Assembly (NCBI GenBank): GCA_944323825.1 | Contig: CALUTY010000001.1 | Span: 156,464-220,463, forward strand | Origin: an uncultured Bacteroidales bacterium | GTDB lineage: Bacteria; Bacteroidota; Bacteroidia; Bacteroidales; UBA932 | Direction: 5' to 3' | DNA length: 64,000 nucleotides | Shown here: positions 27,188 to 36,409 of the stretch, piece by piece | Numbering within the stretch: the stretch's first letter is position 1 | Layout of the letters: each line of letters opens with the position of its first letter | Translations under genes and position numbers: made by a program | Notes under the pieces: model-generated | The model's input: the letters and a program-made list of their open reading frames with translations, nothing else | Told to the model about the DNA's origin: nothing | Databases searched by the model: none

Positions 27188-29200
27188 TCAGAGTGTGGCG
27201 TATTTCCTGCCATACTCCAGCATCTGCCCGAGATAGTCGTCCGTATAAAGTATCTTGTAATCCACGACCTTTCCGCCGCGTCTGACAGGAACAATCTCAG
27301 GATTGACAAAGCCTCCGTACGGCTTCAGTCCGAGGGCGGCATATCTTTCCTTGACCTCCTTGTGCAGGGCAGGGTCGATGTTGACTGCATATTTTTCCAC
27401 AAGAGCCTTCCCGGCAGCATAGTCACCTTCCGACTTGATCCTCTGCACTTCGGCAAGCAGCTCTGCGAACAGACCGCGGAGAGCCTCGAAGTCATTTACG
27501 ACAAAATAAGTCTTCCCGTCACGCACCTTCTTCTCTATCACATTGTCCTTCAAGCCTTTTTCATAGCACCATTCGGCTATCAGCTTGCGGTTCTGCATGT
27601 GGGCTTCGGTATTCTTCTTTCCGAGGTCGACACGGGTGAACTGGACCATGATACCGTTGCGGATATAGTTGGAATACTGGGCCTTGTAAGCCTCCTTGTC
27701 AGGCAGGATCCCAAGTTCCACCAGTTTCGGATCGGCCATATAATAAAGTCCGAAAAGGTCCGCACGGGTCTCCTCAAGGGTGGAGCTGTATTCTCCGAGG
27801 GCATTCGGGGATGTTCCCGGGAGAAGCTGCCCGGATCCGTGTCCAAGACATTCATGAAGGTCCGTGTGTATCTCATCGGTGATTGCGGAGTATTTCTTCT
27901 CCCTTGCAATCTCCTCCTCCGACCAGGCGAATTCAGAAAGCGTATTCTTCGGAGACTCCTGTGCCGCAAGGTCGTATGCATGGGTTATGTTGGCGATGGT
28001 CACTGACTTGGAGCCATAGTCACGCCTTATCCAGTCTGCATTCGGGAGATTTATTCCGATAGGGGTGGAAGGATAGCAGTCACCTGCAAGGGCCACCGCA
28101 TCTATCACCTTGGCGGAAACACCCTTCACATGAGGCTTCCTGAAGCGCGGGTCAACAGGGGAATGGTCCTCGAACCACTGTGCCTCGGCACTCAGGATCT
28201 CGGTACGCTGTGAGGCTTCGTGATCCTTTATGTTCACAAGCCCTTCCCAGGTGGCCTTGCGGCCGAGAGGGTCATTATAGTCCTCAACGAAGCCGTTCAC
28301 GAAATCCACTGTGCCGAGAGTGTCCTGCACCCATTCTATATTGTATTTGTCCCAGAGGTTCAGGTCCCCGGTCCTGTAATATTCCACAAGTGTGGCTATA
28401 TATTGCTTCTGGGCATCATTCTCGGCAAATTCCGCCGCCTTTTCCAGCTCCGCCACAATCTTTTCTATGGCTGCCCCGTAAAGGCCTCCGACCTTATATA
28501 CTTCCTCACGGATGACGCCGTCCTCTCCCTTCACCACCTTGCTGTTCAGGCCGTATGAAACCGGAGTGTCGTCGGACGGGTCCGCCATCGCCTTGTAGAA
28601 GGCATCCACTTCGTCCCTTGTCACATTTTCATAGAAATTGACGGCCGACGCCTGCACGATGTCTTTAGTCGGGTCATTGGACTTCCTCTGCGGAAAGACT
28701 TCAGGGTCATATATCACCGGAAGCAGTTCAGCACATTTCTCCCCGTCACCCACGGCCTCCATCAGCGACCTGAAATATTCCTCGGAGCATTCAGGGAAGA
28801 ACTTGTCTTCAGCATAATGGTGATGTATGCCGTTGCTGAAGAAGACACGCTTGGCATAGACCGTAAAGTCCTGAAAATCCTTGCAATCCCTGTCCCCGCC
28901 ATAGTTTTCGAGGATGTTTTCGAGCACCTTCCTTACAGGGAGGTTGTACCTGCAGTTCTGCATCCAGATGATGTCCCTTCCGTATTTGGCGGCCTCGCTC
29001 AAATGATATACATATTCCTTCTGCCTGAGGGAGAGGCTGTCCCACCCGGGCACCTGGTATCTCATTATCTTAAGATCGGCAAACTCATCTATCAGATATT
29101 TGAATTCCCCGTCCGCACTGCCGTTTCCGGACGGGCTGCATGCCGCTGCAGATGCGGCCATTCCTGCAATGAAAAACATTTTTCCAGCCGTATTCATCAT
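27188..29200 (-). CDS. Lipoprotein dipeptidyl peptidase III (M49)
   Basis: The 670-residue product starts with a lipoprotein signal (MFFIAGMAASAAAC lipobox). The M49 zinc motif is HECLGH (about 449-454), an HEXXXH hexapeptide, and the second motif is EETRADLFGLYYM with the third ligand and Glu. DPP III removes dipeptides from the N-terminus of short peptides. As a lipoprotein it would act in the periplasm or at the outer membrane. A second, divergent M49-like gene at 46617-48227 has a five-residue HEXXH motif instead. Confidence 0.9.
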   Translation of the reverse strand: MMNTAGKMFFIAGMAASAAACSPSGNGSADGEFKYLIDEFADLKIMRYQVPGWDSLSLRQKEYVYHLSEAAKYGRDIIWMQNCRYNLPVRKVLENILENYGGDRDCKDFQDFTVYAKRVFFSNGIHHHYAEDKFFPECSEEYFRSLMEAVGDGEKCAELLPVIYDPEVFPQRKSNDPTKDIVQASAVNFYENVTRDEVDAFYKAMADPSDDTPVSYGLNSKVVKGEDGVIREEVYKVGGLYGAAIEKIVAELEKAAEFAENDAQKQYIATLVEYYRTGDLNLWDKYNIEWVQDTLGTVDFVNGFVEDYNDPLGRKATWEGLVNIKDHEASQRTEILSAEAQWFEDHSPVDPRFRKPHVKGVSAKVIDAVALAGDCYPSTPIGINLPNADWIRRDYGSKSVTIANITHAYDLAAQESPKNTLSEFAWSEEEIAREKKYSAITDEIHTDLHECLGHGSGQLLPGTSPNALGEYSSTLEETRADLFGLYYMADPKLVELGILPDKEAYKAQYSNYIRNGIMVQFTRVDLGKKNTEAHMQNRKLIAEWCYEKGLKDNVIEKKVRDGKTYFVVNDFEALRGLFAELLAEVQRIKSEGDYAAGKALVEKYAVNIDPALHKEVKERYAALGLKPYGGFVNPEIVPVRRGGKVVDYKILYTDDYLGQMLEYGRKYATL

Positions 29201-29254
29201 AAAAAATTTTCAAACAGGGACAAAAATAATAAAAACACGCCACAAATGAAACAG

Positions 29255-30367
29255 TCATGAAGTCTTGCGGTAGCTCCTGACGGCCCAGAAAAGGACGGTG
29301 ACTCCGATTGCCAGCAGGCCGGCTGCATCATACCACAGGTCAGCCACTGAACTGCCTTTCAGGAAGATGGCTCTCATGGCATCTGCATAATAGCGGAGAG
29401 GATTGGCGTATGTGATGGCCCTGGCCCATGCAGGCATGGAGGAAACCGGGGTGAAGACTCCGCTCATCAGCATGAATATCAGCACGAAGAACATCATTAT
29501 GAACATGGCCTGCTGGGCATTTTCGCTATAGCTGGAAATCAGCAGACCGAGCCCTGCCGTCACCATTATGTGCAGCACCGTGAACAGCACTACGCCCCAG
29601 AGACTGCCCCTGCACACATAGCCGAACACGAGCCAGGCAATGAGGAGGCACATTCCGAGCATGAAGAATGTTATCACCCAATATGGGATCATCTTGCAGA
29701 CGATGAAGGCGGTCTTGCTCACCGGAGAAACATTCATCTGCTCTATTGTCCCCGCCTCCTTCTCGCCTACGATGTTCAGAGCGGGGAAAAAGCCGGTCAC
29801 CATCGTGACGGCTATGACCATGAGTGAAGGTACCATGAACACCTTGTAGTCCATGTAGGGATTGTAATAATATTTCGGAGCGGCGTCTATCACCGGGCCG
29901 GAAGCGGTCTGCGGAGAAGAGGATCCGTCGCCCGCGAACTGCTTCATGAACAGCATTATGCAGTCTGAGAGATACTGTGAGCCGATGCTTCCCTTGGTCC
30001 CGTTCACGGTATTCACCTTTATGCCCACGGGAAAGTCCTCGCCTGTCACTATGCTCCGGCTGAAGCCCTGTCCTATGGTAAGGATGGCATCCACCGTGTT
30101 CCTGTCCATCATCTCCTGCGCCTCACGGGGATCGCTGCATACGGCCTTGAGCCGGAAATAGCCCGAGCCTGTGCACTTCTCTATCAGTTCGGCAGAAATG
30201 TCCGTCCTGTCATTGTCCACCACGACAAGATTGATGTTCTTCACTTCCATGTTGGCCGCGAAAGGGAACACCAGCATCATGAGCAGAGGGAACACGATGA
30301 CTATCCTCGGGAGCATGGGATCCCGGAAAAATTGTCTGAACTCCTTTTCAATCAAATATTTCCACAT
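29255..30367 (-). CDS. ABC-2 type permease (last gene of efflux operon)
   Basis: The 370-residue protein starts MWKYLIEKEFRQFFRDPMLPRIVIVFPLLMML: a cytoplasmic helix then first membrane segment, as in YbhS/YbhR-type ABC-2 permeases. A long periplasmic loop (about 45-170) is followed by about five more segments including VIAVTMVTGFFPALNIVGEKEAGTIEQMNVSPVSK. It pairs with the second permease upstream and two ATPases to export substrates, probably through TolC. Drug or bile-salt export is plausible but not shown. Confidence 0.88.
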   Translation of the reverse strand: MWKYLIEKEFRQFFRDPMLPRIVIVFPLLMMLVFPFAANMEVKNINLVVVDNDRTDISAELIEKCTGSGYFRLKAVCSDPREAQEMMDRNTVDAILTIGQGFSRSIVTGEDFPVGIKVNTVNGTKGSIGSQYLSDCIMLFMKQFAGDGSSSPQTASGPVIDAAPKYYYNPYMDYKVFMVPSLMVIAVTMVTGFFPALNIVGEKEAGTIEQMNVSPVSKTAFIVCKMIPYWVITFFMLGMCLLIAWLVFGYVCRGSLWGVVLFTVLHIMVTAGLGLLISSYSENAQQAMFIMMFFVLIFMLMSGVFTPVSSMPAWARAITYANPLRYYADAMRAIFLKGSSVADLWYDAAGLLAIGVTVLFWAVRSYRKTS

Positions 30368-30462
30368 ACAAATTCTTTTTTTGCGGTCATGCCGGTCCTG
30401 ATGTCTGAAAGATCGTGAAATCTACGGCAAACCGATCATTACCGGCATATCGGGACTGCCGT

Positions 30463-31575
30463 CTACAGCCTGATTCTGAACTTTCTGACACCCACCGTCA
30501 GCAGAAATGCGGTCATCCCTGCCAATATGCAGAACTCCTTTATTATATAAGGGAATCCCGCTCCCTGTATCATTATCTTCTTTACCATGATTATGAACCA
30601 TTTGGCAGGAATGAGATGCGAAAGCCACTGCAACACCGCAGGCATGTTCTCACACGGGAATATGATACCTGAAAGCAATACCGTAGGCATCATCAGCCCC
30701 ATCCCGGAAAGCAGCAGGGCAGTCTTCTGCGTGGATGCCACCACAGAAATGAGCAGGCCGAGGGAAAGGGAGGTAAACACGAACAGGACGGCCACTGCGG
30801 ACAGGAGAAGGATACTGCCCCTGAGCGGCACACCCATCATATACCTCGACAGCAGAAGAATCGTGATGAAGTTGACGGTGGACACGAGCAGATACGGAAG
30901 GACCTTGCTAACCAATATCCACAGCGGCTTGACAGGAGAGGCAAGCAGCAGTTCCATTGTCCCGGTCTCCTTCTCCCGGACTATGGACACCGAAGTCATC
31001 ATCGAACATATTATCATCAGAATCAGCCCCATGACTCCGGGGACGAAATTATATGCCGACTTCATGGCAGGATTGTACATCAGCTGCACGGAAGGGGTGA
31101 ACGCCACGGAGGATTCCTGACCGGAAAGCTCTGCGGAGATTTCCGCCTGCTCACTCCGGAGGACACCCATCACATAATTCACAATCATCTGCGCTGAGTT
31201 CGGGTCAGATCCGTCCCCGATTACCTTCACATGGCCCGTGCCGGTCTTGCGGAGCCTGGTGCCGAAATCCCGCTCAAAGCACACCGCCACATCAGCCTCG
31301 TTCCTTTTGAACCTTGAGGAAATGAGCCCCGTGGAAGGAAGCACCTCCTGAATGTCGAGGTACCTGTTGTTGTCCATCCTGTCAACTATCCTCCTGACCT
31401 CCGGATCGGACATGTCGCCGACCACATCCACACGGGCATGCTCGATCTCGGTACGCACGGCATAGCCGAAAAGTATCATCTGCACCACCGGCAGGATGAG
31501 TACTATCAGCATGGTCCTCCTGTCTCTGAGGATATGGTTGAACTCTTTTCTGACAAATGCAAGAAACTCTTTCAT
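30463..31575 (-). CDS. ABC-2 type permease (efflux operon)
   Basis: Also 370 residues and the same plan as the downstream permease: MKEFLAFVRKEFNHILRDRRTMLIVLILPVVQM, a large periplasmic loop, then about five membrane segments with SIVREKETGTMELLLASPVK. The matched size and paired order suggest a heterodimeric membrane unit. A 95 bp gap separates the two. The gene starts 12 bp after the first ATPase ends. Confidence 0.88.
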   Translation of the reverse strand: MKEFLAFVRKEFNHILRDRRTMLIVLILPVVQMILFGYAVRTEIEHARVDVVGDMSDPEVRRIVDRMDNNRYLDIQEVLPSTGLISSRFKRNEADVAVCFERDFGTRLRKTGTGHVKVIGDGSDPNSAQMIVNYVMGVLRSEQAEISAELSGQESSVAFTPSVQLMYNPAMKSAYNFVPGVMGLILMIICSMMTSVSIVREKETGTMELLLASPVKPLWILVSKVLPYLLVSTVNFITILLLSRYMMGVPLRGSILLLSAVAVLFVFTSLSLGLLISVVASTQKTALLLSGMGLMMPTVLLSGIIFPCENMPAVLQWLSHLIPAKWFIIMVKKIMIQGAGFPYIIKEFCILAGMTAFLLTVGVRKFRIRL

Positions 31576-31587
31576 CAGAAAACCCTC

Positions 31588-32325
31588 CTATTCTTTACGC
31601 ACGGCCCTTCCGGCCAATATCCGGAACACTCCGTCCATGTCCGCCGCCCCGTATGTCCGCTTGAGCCCGGCAGGAGAGTCAAAGGCGGCAATCCTGCCGT
31701 CGACCATGACGGACACCCTGTCGCAATACTCGGCCTCGTCCATATAATGAGTGGTCACGAACACCGTGACTCCCCTGGAGGCGGCATCATATATCAGTTC
31801 CCAGAACCTGCGTCTGGTCTCCGGATCCACCCCGCCCGTCGGTTCGTCCAGAAAGACTATGTCCGGCTCATGGATCATCGCTATGCTGAACGACAGCTTC
31901 TGTTTCCAGCCGAGAGGAAGCGAGGACACGAACGAATTACGCACATCCTCCATGCCCAAGGCCGCCAGGATTTCCGATGTCTTCGCAGCTATCTCCTTGC
32001 CGGAAAGACCGTATATGCCTCCGAAAAGCCTGATGTTCTCCCAGACCTTCAGGTCGGAATAAAGCGAAAACTTCTGACTCATGTAGCCTATATGCCTCTT
32101 TATCTTCTCAGGCTGCCTGACAATGTCATATCCGGCTACGGTGCCGCCGCCGGATGTCGGCACGCTCAGCCCGCACAATATCCTCATGGCCGTGGTCTTC
32201 CCCGCCCCGTTGGCCCCGAGGAAACCGAATATCTCCCCCTTGCGGACAGAGAAGCTGATGTTGTCCACTGCCGTAAAATTGCCGAATTTCTTGGTCAGGC
32301 CATGTATTTCAATAACATTTTCCAT
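31588..32325 (-). CDS. ABC transporter ATPase (efflux operon)
   Basis: The 245-residue ATPase has Walker A GANGAGKTT, a modified signature (SSLPLGWKQKLSF in place of LSGGQ), Walker B IVFLDEPTGGVDPETRR and the H-loop VFVTTHYMDEAEYCD. It energises the ABC-2 permeases. A second ATPase lies 56 bp upstream. Two ATPases, or one split from a tandem YbhF-like protein, serve the heterodimeric permease. Confidence 0.93.
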   Translation of the reverse strand: MENVIEIHGLTKKFGNFTAVDNISFSVRKGEIFGFLGANGAGKTTAMRILCGLSVPTSGGGTVAGYDIVRQPEKIKRHIGYMSQKFSLYSDLKVWENIRLFGGIYGLSGKEIAAKTSEILAALGMEDVRNSFVSSLPLGWKQKLSFSIAMIHEPDIVFLDEPTGGVDPETRRRFWELIYDAASRGVTVFVTTHYMDEAEYCDRVSVMVDGRIAAFDSPAGLKRTYGAADMDGVFRILAGRAVRKE

Positions 32326-32381
32326 TGCTTCAGACGATTTTCATCTTCACACCCATTTTCCATCTCTCAGCACTTTCATCT

Positions 32382-33347
32382 TCATGCACCGGCATGTCCA
32401 CTCCGGACGGTCCCCCGCTCTTCACCTCCCTGGCGGTACCGTCCGGCGAGATACATGAAACAGTCCTCTATTCCGGGCCTGATCTGATGCACCTCACAGT
32501 CTTTGAAACCGGCAGAAACTATCTCGGACAATATCTTCTGCCGCGCATCCGCGACAGAAGGGTCGACAGCCAGATGGTGCACGGAACCGAACGAGAAACA
32601 GCTGAGCACCCCGTCCGTGCTGCGCAGATATTTGAGCAGAGGATACATGGGCGAGCCTTTCACGGCATACAATGCATACGGATATTCCGACTCTATCTTA
32701 GAAGGAGTGCCGGAATCTATGATGCTGCCGTGCATTATGAGAGCGACCCTGTCGCAGAGGGAGGCCTCGTCCATATAAGGAGTGGAAACAAACACCGTGA
32801 CTCCGGATGCCTTTATCCTGGCAAGCATGTTCCAGAAATCCCTGCGGCTGACTGCATCCACTCCTGTGGTGGGCTCGTCCAGAAACAGGACCGACGGCTT
32901 GTGCACCAGGGCGCAGCAGAGGGCAAGCTTCTGCTTCATTCCTCCGGAAAGGGCTCCTGCCCTGCGGTCCCGGAAAGGCTCTATCTGCGAATAGATGTCC
33001 CTGATGACATCATAGTTCTCTTCCACCGTGGTTCCGAAGACAGTGGCAAAAAATTCAAGGTTCTCCCTCACGCTCAGATCCTGGTAAAGCGAAAAACGCC
33101 CCGGCATATACCCGATGATACGCCTTATTCCTGCATAGTCCTTCACCACATCAAGGCCGGCAACGGAGGCCGTGCCCCCGTCTGCAAGCAGCAGAGTGGT
33201 CAGAATCCGGAAAAGCGAGGTCTTCCCTGCCCCGTCAGGACCTATAAGCCCGAAAATCTCGCCTTCTTTCACATTGAGGGAGACCCCGGAAAGTGCCCTG
33301 ACCTTTCCATAGCTTTTGCTGACATCATGTATCTCTATGGCGTTCAT
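32382..33347 (-). CDS. ABC transporter ATPase (efflux operon)
   Basis: The 321-residue ATPase has Walker A GPDGAGKTS, signature LSGGMKQKLALCC, Walker B SVLFLDEPTTGVDAVSRR and TPYMDEASLCDRV. The C-terminal 90 residues extend beyond the ATPase domain, ending with a basic tail. Its start overlaps the HlyD gene stop by 4 bp, so it is translationally coupled to the adaptor. Together with the next gene it matches the two halves of a YbhF-like tandem ATPase. Confidence 0.93.
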   Translation of the reverse strand: MNAIEIHDVSKSYGKVRALSGVSLNVKEGEIFGLIGPDGAGKTSLFRILTTLLLADGGTASVAGLDVVKDYAGIRRIIGYMPGRFSLYQDLSVRENLEFFATVFGTTVEENYDVIRDIYSQIEPFRDRRAGALSGGMKQKLALCCALVHKPSVLFLDEPTTGVDAVSRRDFWNMLARIKASGVTVFVSTPYMDEASLCDRVALIMHGSIIDSGTPSKIESEYPYALYAVKGSPMYPLLKYLRSTDGVLSCFSFGSVHHLAVDPSVADARQKILSEIVSAGFKDCEVHQIRPGIEDCFMYLAGRYRQGGEERGTVRSGHAGA

Positions 33348-34246
33348 TTTCTTACATAAGCATACATTCCGAGCCTCAGATTCCCGTCATTCTTCAGGGA
33401 GACCTTCACGGCATATACAAGGTCAGCCCTCTCGTCCCTGGTCTGGATGTTCTTGGGAGTGAACTCGGCTTCATCCGAAATCCATGTCACCGTACCTTCA
33501 TATTCCTTCGGAGAATCCGTGCCGTCATCAGGAATCACCGTCACCTTGTCACCGACAGCAAGGGAAGCAAGCTGGGATGTGGAAAAATAGGCTCTCACAT
33601 ACACCCTGTCCATGTCCGCCATCCTGAAAAGAGGCTTGCCGGATGTCACGCTCTCGCCTGCTTCCGCATATTTGGCGAGCACCTTGCCGCTCACAGGGGC
33701 AGTTATGCGGCATTTTTTGAGTTGGTCATCCCGCTGCGCCATCTGCACCTCGTATGTACCTATCTCAGCCATAGTGGCATCGTTCTGCTGAGCATAAGTC
33801 TGCTTCTGGGCAGCAATCTGCCCTTCAAGCACTGCTATCTGGGACTCATTGTCGTCCAGCTGCTTGCGTGTACCGGCATCCTTTGAGAGGAGGGAAGCAA
33901 ACCTTTCATGGTCCTTGCGGAGACTCTCAAGCTGGGCGATGGACGGGGCGAGCTGCCTGTCTATGTCCACGAGTCGTGCCAGAGCCCCTTCCTTCCGCTT
34001 CTGAAGCTCCTGCCTCTGAAGCCAGATCTGTGCCGAATCTATGGCCCCGAGCCTCTGGCCCTCCACCAGCCTGTCTCCTTCTTCAATGTCCAGCGACAAT
34101 ATCATGCCGCCGCTCTCAGCCGACACGGTCACATCCGTGGCATCAATCTGACCGCACGCGTCAAATTCAATTTCCCTGCTGCCGCAGCCTGCAATGGCAA
34201 AAAACATGGCCGCCGCCGCAACAATTCTCTTCAGATACATATTCAT
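33344..34246 (-). CDS. HlyD/YbhG-family periplasmic adaptor lipoprotein
   Basis: The 300-residue protein has a lipobox (MFFAIAGC, Cys about 21) and an adaptor plan: barrel-sandwich start DVTVSAESGGMILSLDIEEGDRLVEGQRL, a long coiled-coil hairpin (about 75-165), and VSGKVLAKYAEAGESVTSGKPLFRMADMD. It should link the inner-membrane ABC unit to TolC. It overlaps the following ATPase and follows the TolC gene by 7 bp. Confidence 0.92.
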   Translation of the reverse strand: MNMYLKRIVAAAAMFFAIAGCGSREIEFDACGQIDATDVTVSAESGGMILSLDIEEGDRLVEGQRLGAIDSAQIWLQRQELQKRKEGALARLVDIDRQLAPSIAQLESLRKDHERFASLLSKDAGTRKQLDDNESQIAVLEGQIAAQKQTYAQQNDATMAEIGTYEVQMAQRDDQLKKCRITAPVSGKVLAKYAEAGESVTSGKPLFRMADMDRVYVRAYFSTSQLASLAVGDKVTVIPDDGTDSPKEYEGTVTWISDEAEFTPKNIQTRDERADLVYAVKVSLKNDGNLRLGMYAYVRK

Positions 34247-34253
34247 ATCGGTT

Positions 34254-35546
34254 TTATTTCTGTCCTACGGTATTCTTCAGGTCATATATTGCCATGAGGA
34301 GCTGTATGTGATGGACAGATCTGGCAAGGCGTGCATCATGCTCGTCGTCTATCATGTCCATCAGGTCTGTCATCTTTATGGTTCCGCTGCGATACTGCTC
34401 CTCACCGGCACGCCTGATGGAAGCCCGCAGCTCTATGATCTCGTCATCCTTTTCAAGCATCATGCGGGCCTTGTCCACTTCGGTCTGCTGCTGGGTGGCA
34501 TCAAGTCCGGTATTGAACAGGAATGTCTCCTCTTCCAGCTCTATATCCCGCTTCTGTATCTCTATCTTCCGCCTGTCGTTTTTCCTCGTGTACAGAGGAG
34601 CAAGATTCCACTGCATTCTGATACCGGCGATGAACATCGGCGCAAACTCATTTTCAAGCATGTTCAGGCCAGGACGGCCGAAACCGCCCTGGAGAGTAAG
34701 GTCAAACTGAGGTGAAATGCTTGCATTCAGCTGCTTCATCCGCACCTCATTCTGGCGCAGCCTTGCGGCATAAAGCGCCAGTTCCGGCCTTGACACCGCT
34801 CCCGCATCCACCATCACGGCATCCGACGGGACGACGAGTTCCTTCCCGCTCATGTCCTGCCCGGTCAGGAGGCTGAGCATCCGTACATAAGCGAGCCTGT
34901 CCGCACAAAGGGCATCCGTCTGCTGACTGCAGTCAAGGATGTTGACATTGACCATGTCAAGGTCCGACCTGTAGGCCATTCCGTTGTCCATCATTGCCTG
35001 GACCTCATCGGCATTTCGCCTGAGACTCTCCATGAGAAGACGGTTCTGGCTGATCTGTTCGTCCAGAAGAAGGATTCCGAGATAGACATTCTGCACACGG
35101 GATCTCACGGAATAGAGGGAAACTTCAGTCTGTCCGCGCCTGACCTCCGCATCCGCTTTCACCGCAGCCCTCTGGCTCGAACTGGCTCCGCCGTCCCATA
35201 TATGCTGGGTGAGATTGGCAGTAAGCGAATATTGGTCATGCGGCATGTCGAGTTCGAAGCCGGGGATTTCAAACGGCATCTCCACCACATCAGACTGCCA
35301 GTTTGCCTTGCCGGACACCGAAAGCTGCGGAATCCATGTAGAAGAAGCTATGGAAAGGTCATATTTTTCCGAGGCCTCGATAAGCCCCAGCTGCCTGATC
35401 TGGGGATAATTTTCCCTAGCCATGTCCAGGCAGGCATCCAGAGTGACATGCACAGAGGCCGTATCTGCACCGTCCCTGTACTGTGCAGACACACCGGTGG
35501 CCGTCAGCATGACGGCACCCAAAACTGCAAAGCGTATCATCATCAT
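34254..35546 (-). CDS. TolC-family outer membrane channel
   Basis: The 430-residue protein carries a signal peptide ending VSAQ and the repeated long helices of TolC proteins (DACLDMARENYPQIRQLGLIEASEKYDLSIASSTWIPQLSVSG; RSRVQNVYLGILLLDEQISQNRLLMESLRRNADEVQAMMDNGMA). It forms the outer-membrane exit duct. The start overlaps the TetR stop by 4 bp, so all genes from tetR on are coupled. Confidence 0.92.
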   Translation of the reverse strand: MMMIRFAVLGAVMLTATGVSAQYRDGADTASVHVTLDACLDMARENYPQIRQLGLIEASEKYDLSIASSTWIPQLSVSGKANWQSDVVEMPFEIPGFELDMPHDQYSLTANLTQHIWDGGASSSQRAAVKADAEVRRGQTEVSLYSVRSRVQNVYLGILLLDEQISQNRLLMESLRRNADEVQAMMDNGMAYRSDLDMVNVNILDCSQQTDALCADRLAYVRMLSLLTGQDMSGKELVVPSDAVMVDAGAVSRPELALYAARLRQNEVRMKQLNASISPQFDLTLQGGFGRPGLNMLENEFAPMFIAGIRMQWNLAPLYTRKNDRRKIEIQKRDIELEEETFLFNTGLDATQQQTEVDKARMMLEKDDEIIELRASIRRAGEEQYRSGTIKMTDLMDMIDDEHDARLARSVHHIQLLMAIYDLKNTVGQK

Positions 35547-36190
35547 TTCTTTTCCGTTTGTCTTTCTGAAAAATCATTCCCGAACAGCCTGGCAGACAAT
35601 GTCCTCATTATCTCCCCGCGCCTTTCCTCAATGAATGCTGTGATCCGGTCCTCATCCATTCCGAACACATTCCGCATCACAGGAAGCGCAAGATATGTCG
35701 ACAGGTTCATCGACACTATCATGAACACCAGCTGGAACGGGTCTATGGGACTGATTGTCCCGGCCTTCACTTCCCTTTCGAACCTGTCCCTGTGCCTGCG
35801 CAATTCCACGTCAAGCATTTCACGGAATCTCTCCTTGTATCTCGTGAGCATTTCCGGACAGGTGCCGGCTATCTCAAAAAGCAGCCCGGGAAGCTGGCTG
35901 TGCCCGGCCAGGAAAGTATAATTCAGATTGACCACTTCTACCAGTATCTCGCTGAAAGTCAGTTCCGGCGACATCACCGTATGCATCATGTCGAACAGTT
36001 CATTCATGTTCTTGTCAAGGACCTTCAGGAAAATCTGCTCCTTTGTGCGGAAATAATAATGCAGCATGGCATGAGTCACCCCGGCCCTCGCCGCTATGGC
36101 CGTAGTGGTGGCCAGCTTGTAGCCCTTCTCAAAGAAAAGGGATTCCGCCGCCTCCAATATGGCCTGCTCCGTATTGTTGTGTCCGTTCAT
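35543..36190 (-). CDS. TetR-family regulator of the efflux operon
   Basis: From ATG 36190 (MNGHNNTEQAILEAAESLFFEKGY) the protein is 215 residues. The HTH is TTTAIAARAGVTHAMLHYYFRTKEQIF (about 25-51), with a variable ligand domain behind. As first gene of the operon it probably represses its own transcription; the 18-base palindrome at 36219-36236 is the likely operator. The reading frame extends upstream to 36229 but would overlap that palindrome. Confidence 0.9.
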   Translation of the reverse strand: MNGHNNTEQAILEAAESLFFEKGYKLATTTAIAARAGVTHAMLHYYFRTKEQIFLKVLDKNMNELFDMMHTVMSPELTFSEILVEVVNLNYTFLAGHSQLPGLLFEIAGTCPEMLTRYKERFREMLDVELRRHRDRFEREVKAGTISPIDPFQLVFMIVSMNLSTYLALPVMRNVFGMDEDRITAFIEERRGEIMRTLSARLFGNDFSERQTEKK

Positions 36191-36218
36191 TTTCAAACAG
36201 ATTTGATAAACATTATTG

Positions 36219-36236
36219 TTTAACAGCATTGTTAAA
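36219..36236. promoter_or_regulatory. TetR-type operator palindrome
   Basis: TTTAACAGCATTGTTAAA is a perfect 7+7 inverted repeat with a 4-base centre, located 29 bp upstream of the tetR start at 36190. Position and symmetry fit a TetR dimer site controlling the whole seven-gene operon. Confidence 0.65.
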
Positions 36237-36409
36237 TCATTGGCAAATGTAAACAGAAAAATGTCATGTTGTACTTATGCACCCACAAAATTGTACTGCA
36301 TGTTTTTTTTAAAAAAAGAAAAAACATAAAAAAAGAGAAAAACCCCGTATCCGGGTATTGACGGTATGCCATAAATTTCAGAATTTTGCATTCCTTAATC
36401 ATTTGCGGA

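Noticed and set aside
32325..33359. 344-codon + strand frame over the second ABC ATPase
   Set aside because: Opposite strand carries Walker A, signature and Walker B in full; this frame has none.
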